From NCBI RefSeq assembly GCF_905171765.1, contig NC_053389.1, forward strand, positions 404,350,645-404,414,644: a DNA stretch of 64,000 nt. The letters are read 5' to 3'. Numbering within the stretch: position 1 is the stretch's first letter; every line of letters starts with the position of its first letter. This document shows, piece by piece, positions 1-10,700 of the stretch. The DNA is from Bufo bufo. Its lineage: Eukaryota; Chordata; Amphibia; Anura; Bufonidae. Under the pieces are notes generated by a model, which saw only the letters and a list, made by a program, of their open reading frames with translations, ran no database searches and had not been told where the DNA came from. The translations under genes and the position numbers were made by a program.

Positions 1-130
1 TAGGTTAGATAACTCCTACTCCAAACTTCATCTGCAGTAAAAAAATTGACTACCACCATTGCAACATAAATATATGGTTACATTTCTATTTTTACCAAAA
101 TGGGAACCACTTTATAAACTGCTTTGCTAA

Positions 131-587
131 GGCTACTTTCACACTAGCATTTTAGTTTTCTGGTATTAAGATCCGTCATAGGAGATTAATACTGGAAAAA
201 AAACGCTTCCGTTTTGTCCCCATTCTTTGTCAATAGGGACAAAACTGAACTGAACAGAACGGAATGCTCCAAAATGCATTCCGTTCCGTTTAGTTGTGTT
301 TCCATACCAGAGAGCAAACCGCAACATGTTGTAGTTTGCTTTATGTCCTGGGATGCGGAGCAAAACAGATCCGGCATGACCCCAATGCAATCCGTTTTCT
401 CTGCCACAATCTGGCACAATAGAAAACGGATCCGTCCCCCATTGACTTTCAATCGCGTTCATGACGGATCCATCTTGGCAATGTTAAAGATAATACAACC
501 GGATCCGTTCATAATGGATGCAGATGGTTGTATTATCAGTAACGGAAGCGTTTTTGCTGAACCCTGCCTGATCCAGTAAAAGTAGCC
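131..587. mobile_element. Harbinger-like MITE (TAA target duplication)
   Basis: The element starts GGCTACTTTCACACTAGC and ends GTAGCC, flanked by TAA at 128-130 and 588-590. The opposite arm of the host fold-back element gives the empty site (GCTAA-GTTTC), which confirms the boundaries. A related copy at 20204-20672 has TTA duplications. Duplications of 3 bp of the form TWA are characteristic of PIF/Harbinger elements. The interior is rich in GGATCC and AACGGATCCGTT motifs and sub-palindromes and has no credible gene. The right terminal repeat is shortened compared with the left. Confidence 0.8.
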
Positions 588-666
588 TAAGTTTCAATTT
601 AAAGTACAGAGAGCTTTTACAAATGAGCGGTAGCATATACATTACTATTAGTTCTTCATGAATCTG

Positions 667-1115
667 AAAGGGGTTGTCTCACTTCAGCAAATGGCATTTA
701 TCATATACAGAAAGTTAATACAAAGCACTTACTAATGTATTGTGATTATCCATATTGCTTCCTTTGCTGGTTTGATTCAATTTCCATCACATTATATACT
801 GCACGTATCCAGGGGTTACGACTACCCTATAATCCAGTAGTGGTGGCCGTGCTTTCACAATATAGGAAAAAGAGCTGGTCTATTTTCAGTCCATGGGCTT
901 AGCAATCCGAGAGGCTGGCATCTTTTCCTATACTGAACAAGCATGTCCACTGCTGATGGATTGCAGGGTGGTCATAAGCCCTGGATTCAAGCAATGAAGA
1001 GTATGATGGTAAAATGAATCAAGACAGCAAGGGAGGCAATATGGACAATCACAATATAAGTAAGTTTCTTTGTCTACATTATAAATGCCATTTGCTGAAG
1101 TGAGACAACCCCTTT
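667..1115. mobile_element. Fold-back MITE core
   Basis: AAAGGGGTTGTCTCACTTC at 667 is repeated in inverted orientation at the right end (to 1115), followed inward by matching GCAAATGGCATTTAT. The symmetry continues outward into the arms of the large fold-back element, so this may be its central part rather than an independent insertion. A related end fragment occurs near 58324-58360. No coding potential. Confidence 0.65.
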
Positions 1116-1144
1116 CAGTTTCATGAAGAACTAATAGTAATGTA

Positions 1145-2377
1145 CACTGTCTGTTCCAAAAAAAAGTCGCCACCTGGATTTAACTAAGCAAATAGATATG
1201 AGCCTCCTATTGGATAATTACTGCATGGGCGATTATCTTTCAGCTGGCAATAAGTTATTTAACCCCAACTGGTGCAATGAGTTGCTTCTCATTTCTTAAA
1301 CAACCATGTCGAAAGACAAATCTCGTGGTCATGGAAAATATGTTAGTCTGTTTGAGAAGGGTCAAATCATTGGCATGCATCAAACAGAGAAAACATCTAA
1401 GGAGATTGCAGAAACTACAAAAATTGGGTTAAGAACTGTCCAACGCATTATTAAAAACTGGAAGGATAGTGGGGACCCATTTTATTCGAGGAAGAAATGT
1501 GGCGGGAAAAAAATACTGAATGATGGTGATCGGTGATCAATTAAACGTTTGGTGAAATCAAATTGAAGAAAAGCAACAATAGAACTCAGGGCTATGTTTG
1601 ATAGTGAAAGTAAGAGCATTTCCACACGCACAATGTGAAGGGAACTCAAGGGATTGGGACTAAACAGCTGTGTAGCCGTAAGAAAACCACGAATCAGTGT
1701 GGCAAACCAGAAAAAAAGGGAGCATAAAGATTGGACTCTGGAGCAATGTAAGAAGGTCATGTGGTGTGATGAGTCAAGATTTACCCTGTTCCAGAGTGAT
1801 GGGCGCATCAGGGTAAGAAGAGAGGCAGATGAAGTGATGCACCCATCATGCCTAGTGCCTACTGTACAAGCCTGTGGGGGCAGTGCTATGATCTGGGGTT
1901 GCTGCAGTTGGTCAGGTCTAGGTTCAGCAACAGTATGTGCTCCAAGAATGAGGTCAGCTGACTACCTGAACATACTGAATGACCAGGTTATTCCATCAAT
2001 GGATTTTTTCTTCCCTGATGGCACGGGCATATTCCAAGATGACAATGCCAGGATTCATCAGGCTCAAATTGTGAAAGAGTGGTTCAGGGAACATGAGATC
2101 TCATTTTCACACATGGATTGGCCACCACAGAGTCCAGAAATGAACCCCATTGAGAATCTTTGGGATGTGCTGGAGAAGGCTTTGCACAGCAGTCAGACTC
2201 TACCATCATCAATGCAAGATCTTGGTGAAAAATGAATTCCATACTGGATGGAAATAAATCTTGTGACATTGCAGAAGCTTATTAAGATAATGCCACAGTG
2301 AATTAATGCCATAATCAAAGCTAAAGGCGGTCCAACTAAATCTTTTTGGTGGTGACTTTTTTTTGGGACAGGCAGTG
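1145..2377 (+). mobile_element. Tc1-like DNA transposon, copy 1
   Basis: The terminal inverted repeats begin CACTGTCTGTTCC and end GGGACAGGCAGTG. They are followed inward by A-run or T-run tracts and a GCCACC/GGTGGTGAC pair. TA dinucleotides flank both ends (1143-1144 and 2378-2379). The element lies in one arm of the fold-back element, and the other arm preserves the empty TA site. The 1.23 kb length is near the lower end expected for Tc1-like elements. A second copy occurs at 22608-29436. Confidence 0.9.
1306..2356 (+). pseudogene. Tc1-like transposase, broken (copy 1)
   Basis: Encodes a Tc1/mariner-type DD34E transposase. The N-terminal part (1306-1536) begins MSKDKSRGHGKYVSLFEKG and contains a helix-turn-helix region (KEIAETTKIGLRTVQRII), the paired-like DNA-binding domain of Tc1 transposases. 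The catalytic part (1654-2235) shows the first Asp in WCDESRFTL, the second in FQDDNARIH and the Glu in NPIENLWD. The start at 1306 is the first ATG and matches the second copy, where it is ATA. The gene is dead: there is a stop after LNDGDR, a frame break before the catalytic region, and further stops after 2235. All three catalytic residues survive. Function is known for the family; inactivity is seen directly. Confidence 0.9.
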
Positions 2378-2423
2378 TATATGCTACCAGCCGCTCATTT
2401 GTAAAAGCTCTCTGTACTGTAAA

Positions 2424-2943
2424 GAGAACCTGTCACCTCCCAAAACCATCCCAAGCCGCCAGCAGTACCTGCGTGTAGCGAGCAGCGTGTTTCTGATAAT
2501 GCCTTTCTTCCTGAAGGCAGATGCAGCAAAGTACTGAAAACGTTGTTTTATCCCCTGCCCGGCGCGCTTCTCCACACATGCTTGAAGTCAAGCATGCAGC
2601 AGCCTCCTTGCTTCAAGTCAAGGTAACCACGCACCCTTCCCTGCCCGTTCGCTGTGACTGACAGCGCTTATGCAGAGAGTTCGGCAAAGCCAGTCGAACT
2701 GCCAGCTGTCAATCACAGCGAAGGGGCAGGGAAGGGGGCGTGGTTACGGTGAATTGAAGCAAGGAGGCAGCTGACTCCTTGACTTTAAGCATGTGAGGAG
2801 AAGCGCGCCAGGCAGGGGAAAAAAAACTCAGTATTTTTGCTGCATCTGCCTTCAGGAAGAAAGGCATCATCAGAAACACGCTGCTGGCTACACGCAGGTA
2901 CTGCTGGCGGCTTGGGATGGTTTTGGAAGGTGACAGGTTCCCT
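2424..2943. mobile_element. Fold-back MITE with GAACCTGTCACC termini
   Basis: The left end (GAGAACCTGTCACCTCC) and right end (GGTGACAGGTTCCC) are inverted repeats with long matching arms: the GCCGCCAGCAGTACCTGCG segment and its complement, and CTTTCTTCCTGAAGGCAG and its complement. A central pair of GC-rich inverted segments lies around CTGCCCGTTCGCTGTGA. Flanks carry TTTAAA-like sequence, but an exact target duplication is not resolved. Noncoding. Confidence 0.75.
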
Positions 2944-3080
2944 TTAAATTGAAACTTAGTATAGCAGTTTATAATGTGGTTCCCATTTTGGTAAATATAA
3001 TATTAACTCTATATTTATGTTGCAGTGAGAGTAGTCAGTGTTTTACTGCAGATTAAGTTTGGAGTAGGAGTTATATAACC

Positions 3081-3455
3081 TAAAGCTAGATTTGCTGGGC
3101 CGACTGAGCTGTCGATAGTGGAGAAGAAGGAAGCGTTCCTCCCTGACATTTGGCTGCTAGTTTGATCAGTGAAGGAGACTGCTGTATTTACCTGCAGTGA
3201 TCTCCTTCACTGTATGGGCACGAGGGATCGCTATTGCAATCCCTCGTGCTCATACAGAATTATGGTTTCTGATGAGCAGATGGTTGTTTAGATTTAGACC
3301 ACATGTTCTGCTGCCCAGAAGCCATGCTCAGCGGTGCCTGCATGAACAACGGGATCCCCCAATGGACGAGCGTTTCGCTCGTTCACTGGGTAATCGGTGG
3401 CACGGCCAGATTGTCGGGAATGACCGATTCTTGGGCCATGTAAATGCACCTTTAG
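3081..3455. mobile_element. MITE with TAAAG termini
   Basis: The left end TAAAGCTAGATTTGCTGGGCC and the complement of the right end, TAAAGGTGCATTTACATGGCC, align as imperfect terminal inverted repeats. An internal inverted pair (GTGAAGGAGA...TCTCCTTCAC, and GAGGGAT...ATCCCTC) supports a fold-back structure. Short ORFs here have no recognisable domain. No clear target duplication beyond TA. Confidence 0.55.
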
Positions 3456-3896
3456 ATACCCATCTATGTACAGATATGTTTCTGTCATTTTGATCTCATT
3501 AGTGCAGAATGATATTGATATGAAGTTCTTTTTCTATTCTGAATTAGTCAGAAGTTTCTATTCATGCCTCCAGTCAGAAGCTTCATGCTTCCCAACCTAC
3601 ACGGAGCTTAAAATATTGACACGCTCCCGTTACTCTAAAAGGCTGCAGTATTTCAGAGATAACAGTTTAAAGACAATTCAAGAATGGATATAAGATTCAA
3701 AGTGTTAGCTCCCCAATGGCTTATTCCCATCCAGTTCCGATTGATTGAAAGGTTTCTTCTTATTTATTTACCAGGATAGACCTGTCTATCAAACAAAGCC
3801 AGGCTAGTAAAAGCTGATCTCCATGTTTACCCCAAGCCAGGCACTCAGTCTACCAATTAGGACTGTTAGATAAATGCTTAGATTTAGTTACATTAA
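3456..3896. other. No recognised feature
   Basis: About 440 bases with no recognisable gene, terminal repeat or tandem repeat. It may be single-copy DNA or a decayed element. Confidence 0.4.
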
Positions 3897-4334
3897 AAAG
3901 CACCTGTCAGCAGATTTGTAGCTATGAAACTTGCTGTTGCATGTGTGCGCTTGGAAGCTGAAGACATCTGTGTTTTAATTTATGCTAATAATCTTCTATG
4001 AACAATGGGCATATTGCTGTTATTCCTAGAGGCTCAGCTATCTCTGCAACTACCATGCCCTGCCACTTTGATTGAATTTAGGAGAAGTCAGGGCTAGGCA
4101 TGATCATGTGTAGAGGGTGTGGCAGTTGCAGAGAGAGCTGAGCCTCTAGGTGTAATGGCAATGCCTCTGTTGCTCCTAGAGGCTCATCTCCATAAATTAA
4201 ATCATTATTTTTATCAGCGATGCAGGCACATATGAACATGGGACCAACACAGGTGCCTTTATCTGCCAAGCACACATGCAACAGGTCAACCAGTTTCATA
4301 CAGTAGGTACAAATCTACTGACAGATACTCTTTA
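3897..4334. mobile_element. MITE with CACCTGTCAGCAGATTTGTA termini
   Basis: The left end reads AAAGCACCTGTCAGCAG and the right end ends TCTACTGACAGATACTCTTT, giving imperfect terminal inverted repeats. An inner inverted pair surrounds TAGAGGCTCAGC and GAGAGCTGAGCCTCTA, and GCAACTACCATGCCC pairs with its approximate complement. Flanks are TTAAA-like. Noncoding. Confidence 0.65.
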
Positions 4335-4707
4335 AAGCTGGCCCTATACATTAGTTTTTAAGAAACTGCCAAGAGCATCAAGTTCGAGCAACTTCCCGGA
4401 CAGATAATCAAATCAATATTTTAGCCCGATTATTTTGCTCTCCTGGGACATAATCCATCTCCAGAAGTGTCTGGCAAGGCCTTCTCCGCTGTCGGAGAAT
4501 ACATGGCTTGGCTAAACATGTATGGTGAAACTGGGGGGGTGTCACAGTCATTACCGCTGGCTGTGACCTTCTGTCTATGCTCTCGCTGCAGCTCCGTTCC
4601 TCTGTATTATTTGTGGTTCTGTATGGGTTAACTTCCCTGTATTCCTATTAGGAGTTAATCCTCTGTCTGCTCCATGGGTGTGGTCTCTCTGCTGCACCCA
4701 TGGAACC

Positions 4708-4717
4708 TGTATATAAG
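4708..4717 (+). promoter_or_regulatory. TATA box of the solo LTR
   Basis: TATATAAGG lies within the LTR about 170 bases from its 5' end. It is in the expected place for the U3 promoter and on the same strand as the AATAAA signal near 5508. Inferred from position and consensus only. Confidence 0.55.
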
Positions 4718-4923
4718 GCTGAGGTTTCCTCAGTTCTGTGTCAGCTCTCCTGGTGTGTGTTGTCTGTCCTGCTCCTGGTTTGTACCCTCTCCCATGCTGC
4801 TGACCCATGGGATCTGTGTCTGTCTGTCTGTGCTCTGTGAGTTTCCCTACTTGTTCATTTGCGTCCTTTTTCCTGTCTTTCTGTTCTGCCAGTTATGTTT
4901 TAGTTACTTTGTGTTTATTCTGA

Positions 4924-5222
4924 TGTCTGTGTTTAGCAAGCCTTTGCAGCAGAGTGGCATGACAAGGCCATGCAGTTTATTACTGGTGGAGCAAGTCCTT
5001 CTCTGCTCATTGCCACTCCTGCTCCCTTGCGTGAACTCCTGCTTGTATTAGTTGCCCTGTTTTGTATTCATATGTCTGTGTTCAGCAAGCCTTTGCAGCA
5101 GAGTGGCATGACAAGGCCATGCAGTTTACTACTGGTGGAGCAAGTCCTTCTCTGCTTATTGCCACTCCTGCTTCCTTGCATGAACTCCTGCTTGTGTTAT
5201 TATTTGCCCTGTTTTGTATTTA
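4924..5222 (+). repeat. Two-copy ~148-bp tandem duplication within the LTR
   Basis: The segment starting TGTCTGTGTTTAGCAAGCC (4924) recurs at about 5072 as TGTCTGTGTTCAGCAAGCC. Both are followed by the same GTGGCATGACAAGGCCATGC stretch and end near GCCCTGTTTTGTATT. It is a direct duplication within the solo LTR, with a few substitutions between copies. Confidence 0.9.
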
Positions 5223-6724
5223 CCTGTCTGTTATGTATGCCTATGTGCCGTCGGTACCTTCTGGTACCTGTTGTCCATTCGCTCCTGCTGTCACTGTCTA
5301 GGTCACGCTCCAGAGTGGACCCTGGCAACTTCCTGCGGCTAAGTCTAACCCTACCATCTAGGGCTCTAGTGAAAACCAGGAGTTGCTTAGTTACGCCCCT
5401 CTGGAGTATTACTAGACAGTGGCGCAGTGGGGGTTTTCTCCCACTGTGCTGACGGTACATAGAGCTCATGTTTTGTCTGTGCTGCCTTCCCTGTTTTGTT
5501 TGTGCAATAAACTCTTATGTGTCTGTACCTGATTTCTGTTTGTTTATTGCATGACGACGCGGTGGTCTTTTCTGGGACCTCCAACTCGTGACAGGGGGAG
5601 TCTGGAGAGATAGCTGTCGGTGAACAGCTATTGAATGTGTATCGGCACCTTTAGATGACGCACCCGAATTGAGTAAAATTTTATGCTGTGGGCTGACAGT
5701 TATTCCTGGGAAAAGGAGGAAGAATAAGCTTCTTCACTAAACCCCGTTTGACAGCTAATTGAATGTAATAAGTAGAAATGAGCGAATCGAAGCTGACGCA
5801 CTTCACTCTTTTTTTATGGTCAAAGCATATAGTAGTCTATTTTAGTCCAAGAAGAAAAATATATTCTCATTTCACTTTTGCAGTTATTTCTGTTGAAAGC
5901 GTATAGTGGTGTATTTCAGTACTACAATAAAAATATACGTACTTCACTCTTTAAGTTTTTCCTGGTCAAAGCATATAGGGTCGTATTTTAGTACAACAAG
6001 AAAAATATATTCTCTGTGCATTTCTGCAGTTAATTCTGGTGAAAGCATATAGTGGTCAATTTCAGTCCAACAAGAAACATATATTCTCAGTTCACTTCTG
6101 CAGTAGTGTTGGTTGAGCACTAAAGTGTTTGGGTGCTCGAGTAGAGCACCTCGGGATGCTTGTGTGCTCTACCGAGCACCCAAGCACAATGGAAGTCAAT
6201 GGGAGAACACAAGCATTAAACCAGGCACCCCTGCTCTGAAGAGGGGAGGGTGTCTGGTTCATAGGAAAAGGTCAGAAATTGATGAAAACACCACTAAAAT
6301 GGTTCGGGAACAGCATGGGGCGGATGTCTGGATGCATCTTGGACTCCCAGGTCGCTGCAGGGAACGATGTTGTTAGAGTAATACACCACTTTTACAGACT
6401 GACAATAATAATACGCACCAAACCGAAGATAAAATCGATTTTAGAGGAAAAATTGTTAGGAAACATTCTTTCCTGTATATATACTGGTATATAAAGTGCA
6501 AGTGCTGCCAAAAATTACAAGGAAGAGGCACTCATATACAACCTGTATATCACATAAAGGAGGGCCTCATTCACATTGTGGTACAATTGTTCAGGTAGTG
6601 GGACTCCTACACTCATAAAGCCTATGCACTAAGGAAAAGGGCTGTCAAAAATGACAAGGAACCGTCACTCCAATACACCCTTTATTACACATAAAGTAGG
6701 GCATCGTACACACCCTTGAAAAAT

Positions 6725-7165
6725 TATGATTGATGGCCTGCTGGTGACCCTCAAAAATATTAGGAGCAAGGGCCTGCTGGTGACCCTCTAAAACATTAGG
6801 GGGCGAGGGCCTGCTGCTGATCCTACCATCTAAAACATTAGGGGTGAGGGCCTGGTGCCGAGCTGACCATTTAAAAATTTTTGTGGGCGAGTGCCTGCTG
6901 CCGAGCTGACCATCTAAAAAATTTGGTGGCCAGGGCCTGCTGCCGAGCTGACCATCTAAAAAATGTTGTGGGCGAGGGCCTGCTGCCGGGCTGATCATCT
7001 AAAAATGTAGGGGTGACGGTCTGCTGCTGAGCTGATCCTCTAAAACATTATGGTTGAGCGCCTGCTGGTGACTCTCAAAAACATTATGGGCGAGGGCCTG
7101 CTGGTGACCTTCTAAAACATTATGGGTGAGGGTCTGCTGCTGAGCTGACCATCTAAAATATTAGT
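6725..7165. repeat. Short tandem repeats near the left end of hAT A1
   Basis: About eight units of roughly 50-60 bases share the string GGGCCTGCTG followed by TGACCATCTAAAA or similar. The array is shorter in A2 (about 48150-48350). An open frame across it on the minus strand (6645-6998) reflects repeat length rather than a gene. Confidence 0.8.
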
Positions 7166-9309
7166 AGCGAGGGCAGCCTAATAAGCATGTTGATATGATG
7201 GAGGAAGAGAAGGACGAGAAAAGGGAGATTGGACCATATACCCTTTTTAGCGGTGGAAGGGGTGCATGGGAATACAGTGTATTCATTACACCATAAAAGC
7301 CACATTTAGAGTGCCGTTATGTTCAGCCGCTTTCCCCTGGTGGAGTAGAGAATTCAGGGGCAATCCAGGCCTTGTTCATTTTTATAAGAGTCAACCGGTC
7401 AGCATTTTCAGTTGACAGGCAGATGCGCTTATCAGTTATTAAGCCCCCAGCAGCACTAAATACACGTTCTAACAAAACGCTGGCGGTGGGGCAGGCCAGC
7501 ATCTCAAAGGTGTAGAGCGCCAGTTCGTGCCACGTGTCCAGCTTGGACACCCAATAGTTGTAAGGCACACAGGGATCACTGAGGACGCTGACACGGTCTG
7601 CTACGTACTCCTTCATCATCTTCCTAAATTTTTTGGACACTAGGCCGCACATCAGGTTGAGGGTGCTGGCAGGGGGTCATAAAACTTTCCCAGGCCTTGG
7701 AGAGTGTTGCCCCGCCTCTGTTGGAACTGCTATGTGTTCCTCTTAGTTCCCCTCCTCGATTGGCCAAGGAACTACGTACTCTGCAGCCAGCATTGTCAGC
7801 TGGAAATTTTTGGAGCAATTTTTCCACAAGGACCTTCTGGTGTGGCACCATATTGCTCGTCCTCTCCACCACAGGAATGAGAGATGAGGGTTTTCTTTGT
7901 AGCGGGGGTCGTGAAGGGTGAACAACCAATAATTGGTGTTGGCCAAAATGCATACAATGCGAGGGTCACGGGAAAGGCAGCCTAATATAAAGCCTAATAT
8001 AAACTCAGCAATGTGTGCCAGAGTCCCAACAGACAAGACTTTGCTGTCCTCATCAGGAGGATGACTCTCAATCTCCTCATCCTCTTCCTCCTCTTCTACC
8101 CATCCATTCTGAACAGATGGAATAGCATTTCCATGGGTACTAACCTCTGAAGCGGAGGCAACCGTCTTCTGCTGCTCCTCCTCCTCATCATCATCCAATT
8201 TGCACTGAGTAGACGAACTGAGGGTGGTCTGGCTATCACCCTGTGTATTGTCTTCCCCCATTTCCACCTCTTCCACATGAAAAGCGTCCGCCATAATAGT
8301 GAGCGTTTGAGTAGACACAGAAGTGGGATGGTTACGCTGATAATAGCCTTATCGCCGCTCACTATCTGTGTTGATTCCTCAAAGTTTCGTAAAACCTCAC
8401 AGAGCTCAGAGATCAATGCCCATTTGTAGCTTGTTAAGAGCAGAAGCTGACTGGAAAGGTGACAACCATGTTGCAGCTGGTATTCCACTACTGCCCTCTG
8501 CTGCTCACAAAGCCTGGTCAACATGTGGAATGTGGAGTTCCAGCGCATGCTCACGCCGCACAACAGTCGGTGAGCTGGCAATTGCAAGAGTTGCTGCAGC
8601 ATTGCCAGACCGGCAGAAGCTGTTGATGACCTGCGGAAATGGGCACTCATGCGTCGCACCTTCATCAGTAGCTCAGGCAAATTAGGGTAGGTTTTGAGAA
8701 ACCACTGAACAAGGGGAGGGCTGGCAGCCTTAGTCCTGGGGGGGCAAATCCAGTCAAGTGGCCAATTTTAGCCCCGCCCATTATTAAAAGCCCCTCCTAC
8801 ATATAATAGGCCACTCCCAACAAACACTGTACAGCTGAAATTCTATTGTTGAGGCCTGTCTCTACACATCATACGGAGAGGGGAGGCCTGTCCTGGCTGC
8901 ACTGCCTGCTTCACATTATACAATAAACAGCAGGCTACAGCCAGGAAGCTCCTCCGCTCTCCTGCCTCCCAGATCCTGCTCAAGGCTTGCTGTTCCACCC
9001 ACCATCTGCCACCCACCAGTGGCCTGCTGCCCCCTTTGGCCGTCCTCACCCAGCTCTGAATCCTCCTTCTGCAAATGGCAGGAGGAGGAGCCGGAGCATC
9101 TCCTCTCCTACATAGCACCTCATACCTCTTACATCCAGTGATGTCACCTTTGTTGTAGACGTTCTCTTTCTTTATCTTCTCCATTCAGACCAGACCGCCA
9201 TGATGATTTTTCTGCCATATCCCGTCTCTGCAGAGATTGAGAAACAGACATTAGTTTCCCACATTTCCATCATCTTTACATCTTCTGAACACCCTTTCCT
9301 GCCACCCCC

Positions 9310-9532
9310 AATACTATACTGCAGAAACAGTCCCCCTGGAAATACTACTACCACACAGATAGTGCCCCAATACTGTGCCTGCTATGCCCCCAATACTATA
9401 CTGCAGAAACAGTCCCCCTGGAAATACTGCTACCACACAGATAGTGCCCCAATACTGTGCCCTCTGTGCCCCCAATACTATACTGCAGAAACAGTCCCCC
9501 TGGAAATACTACTACCACACAGATAGTGCCCC
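9310..9532 (+). repeat. Three direct repeats of about 85 bp
   Basis: AATACTATACTGCAGAAACA followed by GTCCCCCTGGAAATACTACT-like sequence and CACACAGATAGTGCC occurs at about 9310, 9393 and 9473. These lie within the unclassified inserted element. Confidence 0.85.
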
Positions 9533-9839
9533 CTTAAACAATTATTGGCACACAGTGCTGTAAAAAATAACTGCGCCCAGACACTAATAGTATAAAGATA
9601 ATGTCCCCCAAAAATAATTGTGCTAAGCTGATACTATGCCAGGGTGCCCCCAAAGTAACAGTGCTCCCTAAAATCCCACCAATATAAATAATTCTCTGCC
9701 AGAGCACACTTAGTAGTAATAATGCCCCTATAGTGCCCTAGTAATCATGTTCCTCATAGCCCCCCAGTAGTAGTAAAGCTCCCCATAATACCCCCTAGTA
9801 GTACTAATTCTCCCTATAATATGACAGTACATGAAATAC

Positions 9840-10700
9840 CCCCGCTTAGTGCCCGCAGTTGAGCTAATGTCCCCATAATGTATGCCAGTATAAAATACCC
9901 CTATATAGTGCCCCAGTAAATGCCCTCATAGTGCTCCTCTCCCCCTTCCCCATAGTGTCCCCCATAATATGCCAGAAAAAAAATGCCCCTTCTTAGTGCC
10001 CCAAGCAGATGCCCCTATAGTGCTCCTCTTCCCCACAATGTGCCAGTAAAAAACATGCCCCTTCTTAGTGCCACCATATGCCCCAATAGTGCTCCACTCC
10101 CCCATAGTGCCGCTCTCCCCTATAGTGCCTCCCATAATGTGCCAGTAAAAAATGCCCCGTTAGTGCCACCAAATGCCATAGTGCCCCCCATAATGTGCCA
10201 ATACAAAAGGCCCCTTTAGAGCCCCCACTTCCCCATAGTGCCCCCAAATAATGCCCCTATAGTAACACCAGATGCCCCATAGTGCCGCTCTCCCCTATAG
10301 TGCCCCCCATAATGTGCCAATAATTAAAAAAAAAACTTTAGAGCCCCCTGAACCCCTATAGTGCTCCTCTCCCCCATGGTGCCCCCCCATAATGTGCCAG
10401 TAAGAAATGCCCCCATAGTGCCCCCCCATAGTGCCAGCTCCCCTCATAGTGCCAGCTCCCCTCATAGTGCAAGCTCCCCCTCATAGTGCAAGCCCCCCAT
10501 AGTGTCAGCCCCCCCATAGTGTCAGCCCCCCCATAGTGCCAGCTCCCCCCCATAGTGCCAGCCCCCCTATAGTGCCAGCTCCCTATAGTGCAAGCCCCCC
10601 CATAGTGCCAGCTCCCTCATAGCCATAGTGCCAGCCCCCCAGTAGTGCCATCTCCCCCATAGCCATAGTGACAGCTTCCCCATAGCCATAGTGACAGCTC
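9840..10700 (+). repeat. Degenerate CCCCATAGTGCC / CATAATGTGCCAGT tandem array
   Basis: Irregular units of about 18-60 bases. The first part alternates CCCCCATAATGTGCCAGTAA with ATGCCCC. The end shortens to about 17-bp units of CCCCCATAGTGCCAGCT. Minus-strand open frames here (for example 10356-10553, Gly/Trp-rich) are repeat artefacts. Confidence 0.85.

Larger units (their letters stand above)
1..3083. mobile_element. Large fold-back element with interrupted inverted arms
   Basis: Positions 1-125 are an imperfect inverted copy of about 2958-3083. Both contain the string GGAGTAGGAGTTAT or its complement. Positions 588-705 are inverted relative to 1072-1144 plus 2378-2423 plus 2943-2960. The arms become continuous only after removal of three insertions: the Harbinger-like MITE (131-587), the Tc1-like element (1145-2377) and the MITE at 2424-2943. 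The uninterrupted arm is therefore several hundred bases long. The left end may lie outside the window. No protein is encoded by the backbone. The family is not named here. Confidence 0.8.
4540..5593 (+). mobile_element. Solo LTR with 5-bp GGGGG target duplication
   Basis: Starts TGTCACAGTC and ends CTCGTGACA, a canonical TG...CA LTR. It is flanked by GGGGG on both sides (4535-4539 and 5594-5598). A TATATAAGG box lies near 4711 and an AATAAA polyadenylation signal near 5508, giving the + orientation. No internal region, primer site or coding sequence flanks it, so it is a recombined solo LTR. TGTCAC/GTGACA ends resemble those of the Ty3/Gypsy (chromovirus) LTR at 34317-34847. Short ORFs inside are spurious. 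Confidence 0.85.
4335..5656. mobile_element. MITE interrupted by a solo LTR
   Basis: The left end (AAAGCTGGCCCTATACATTAG) resembles the complement of the right end (TAAAGGTGCCGATACACATTC near 5656), suggesting one hAT-type MITE split by the solo LTR at 4540-5593. Only about 260 bases of the MITE remain. Its own target duplication is not resolved. Confidence 0.5.

Noticed and set aside
214..579. 121-codon ORF
   Set aside because: Lies entirely within a MITE made of GGATCC-rich palindromes; a minus-strand frame is equally open.
9200..9563. Plus-strand ORFs with repeated ILYCRNSPPGN
   Set aside because: They follow the three 85-bp direct repeats, and the repeat appears in two frames.
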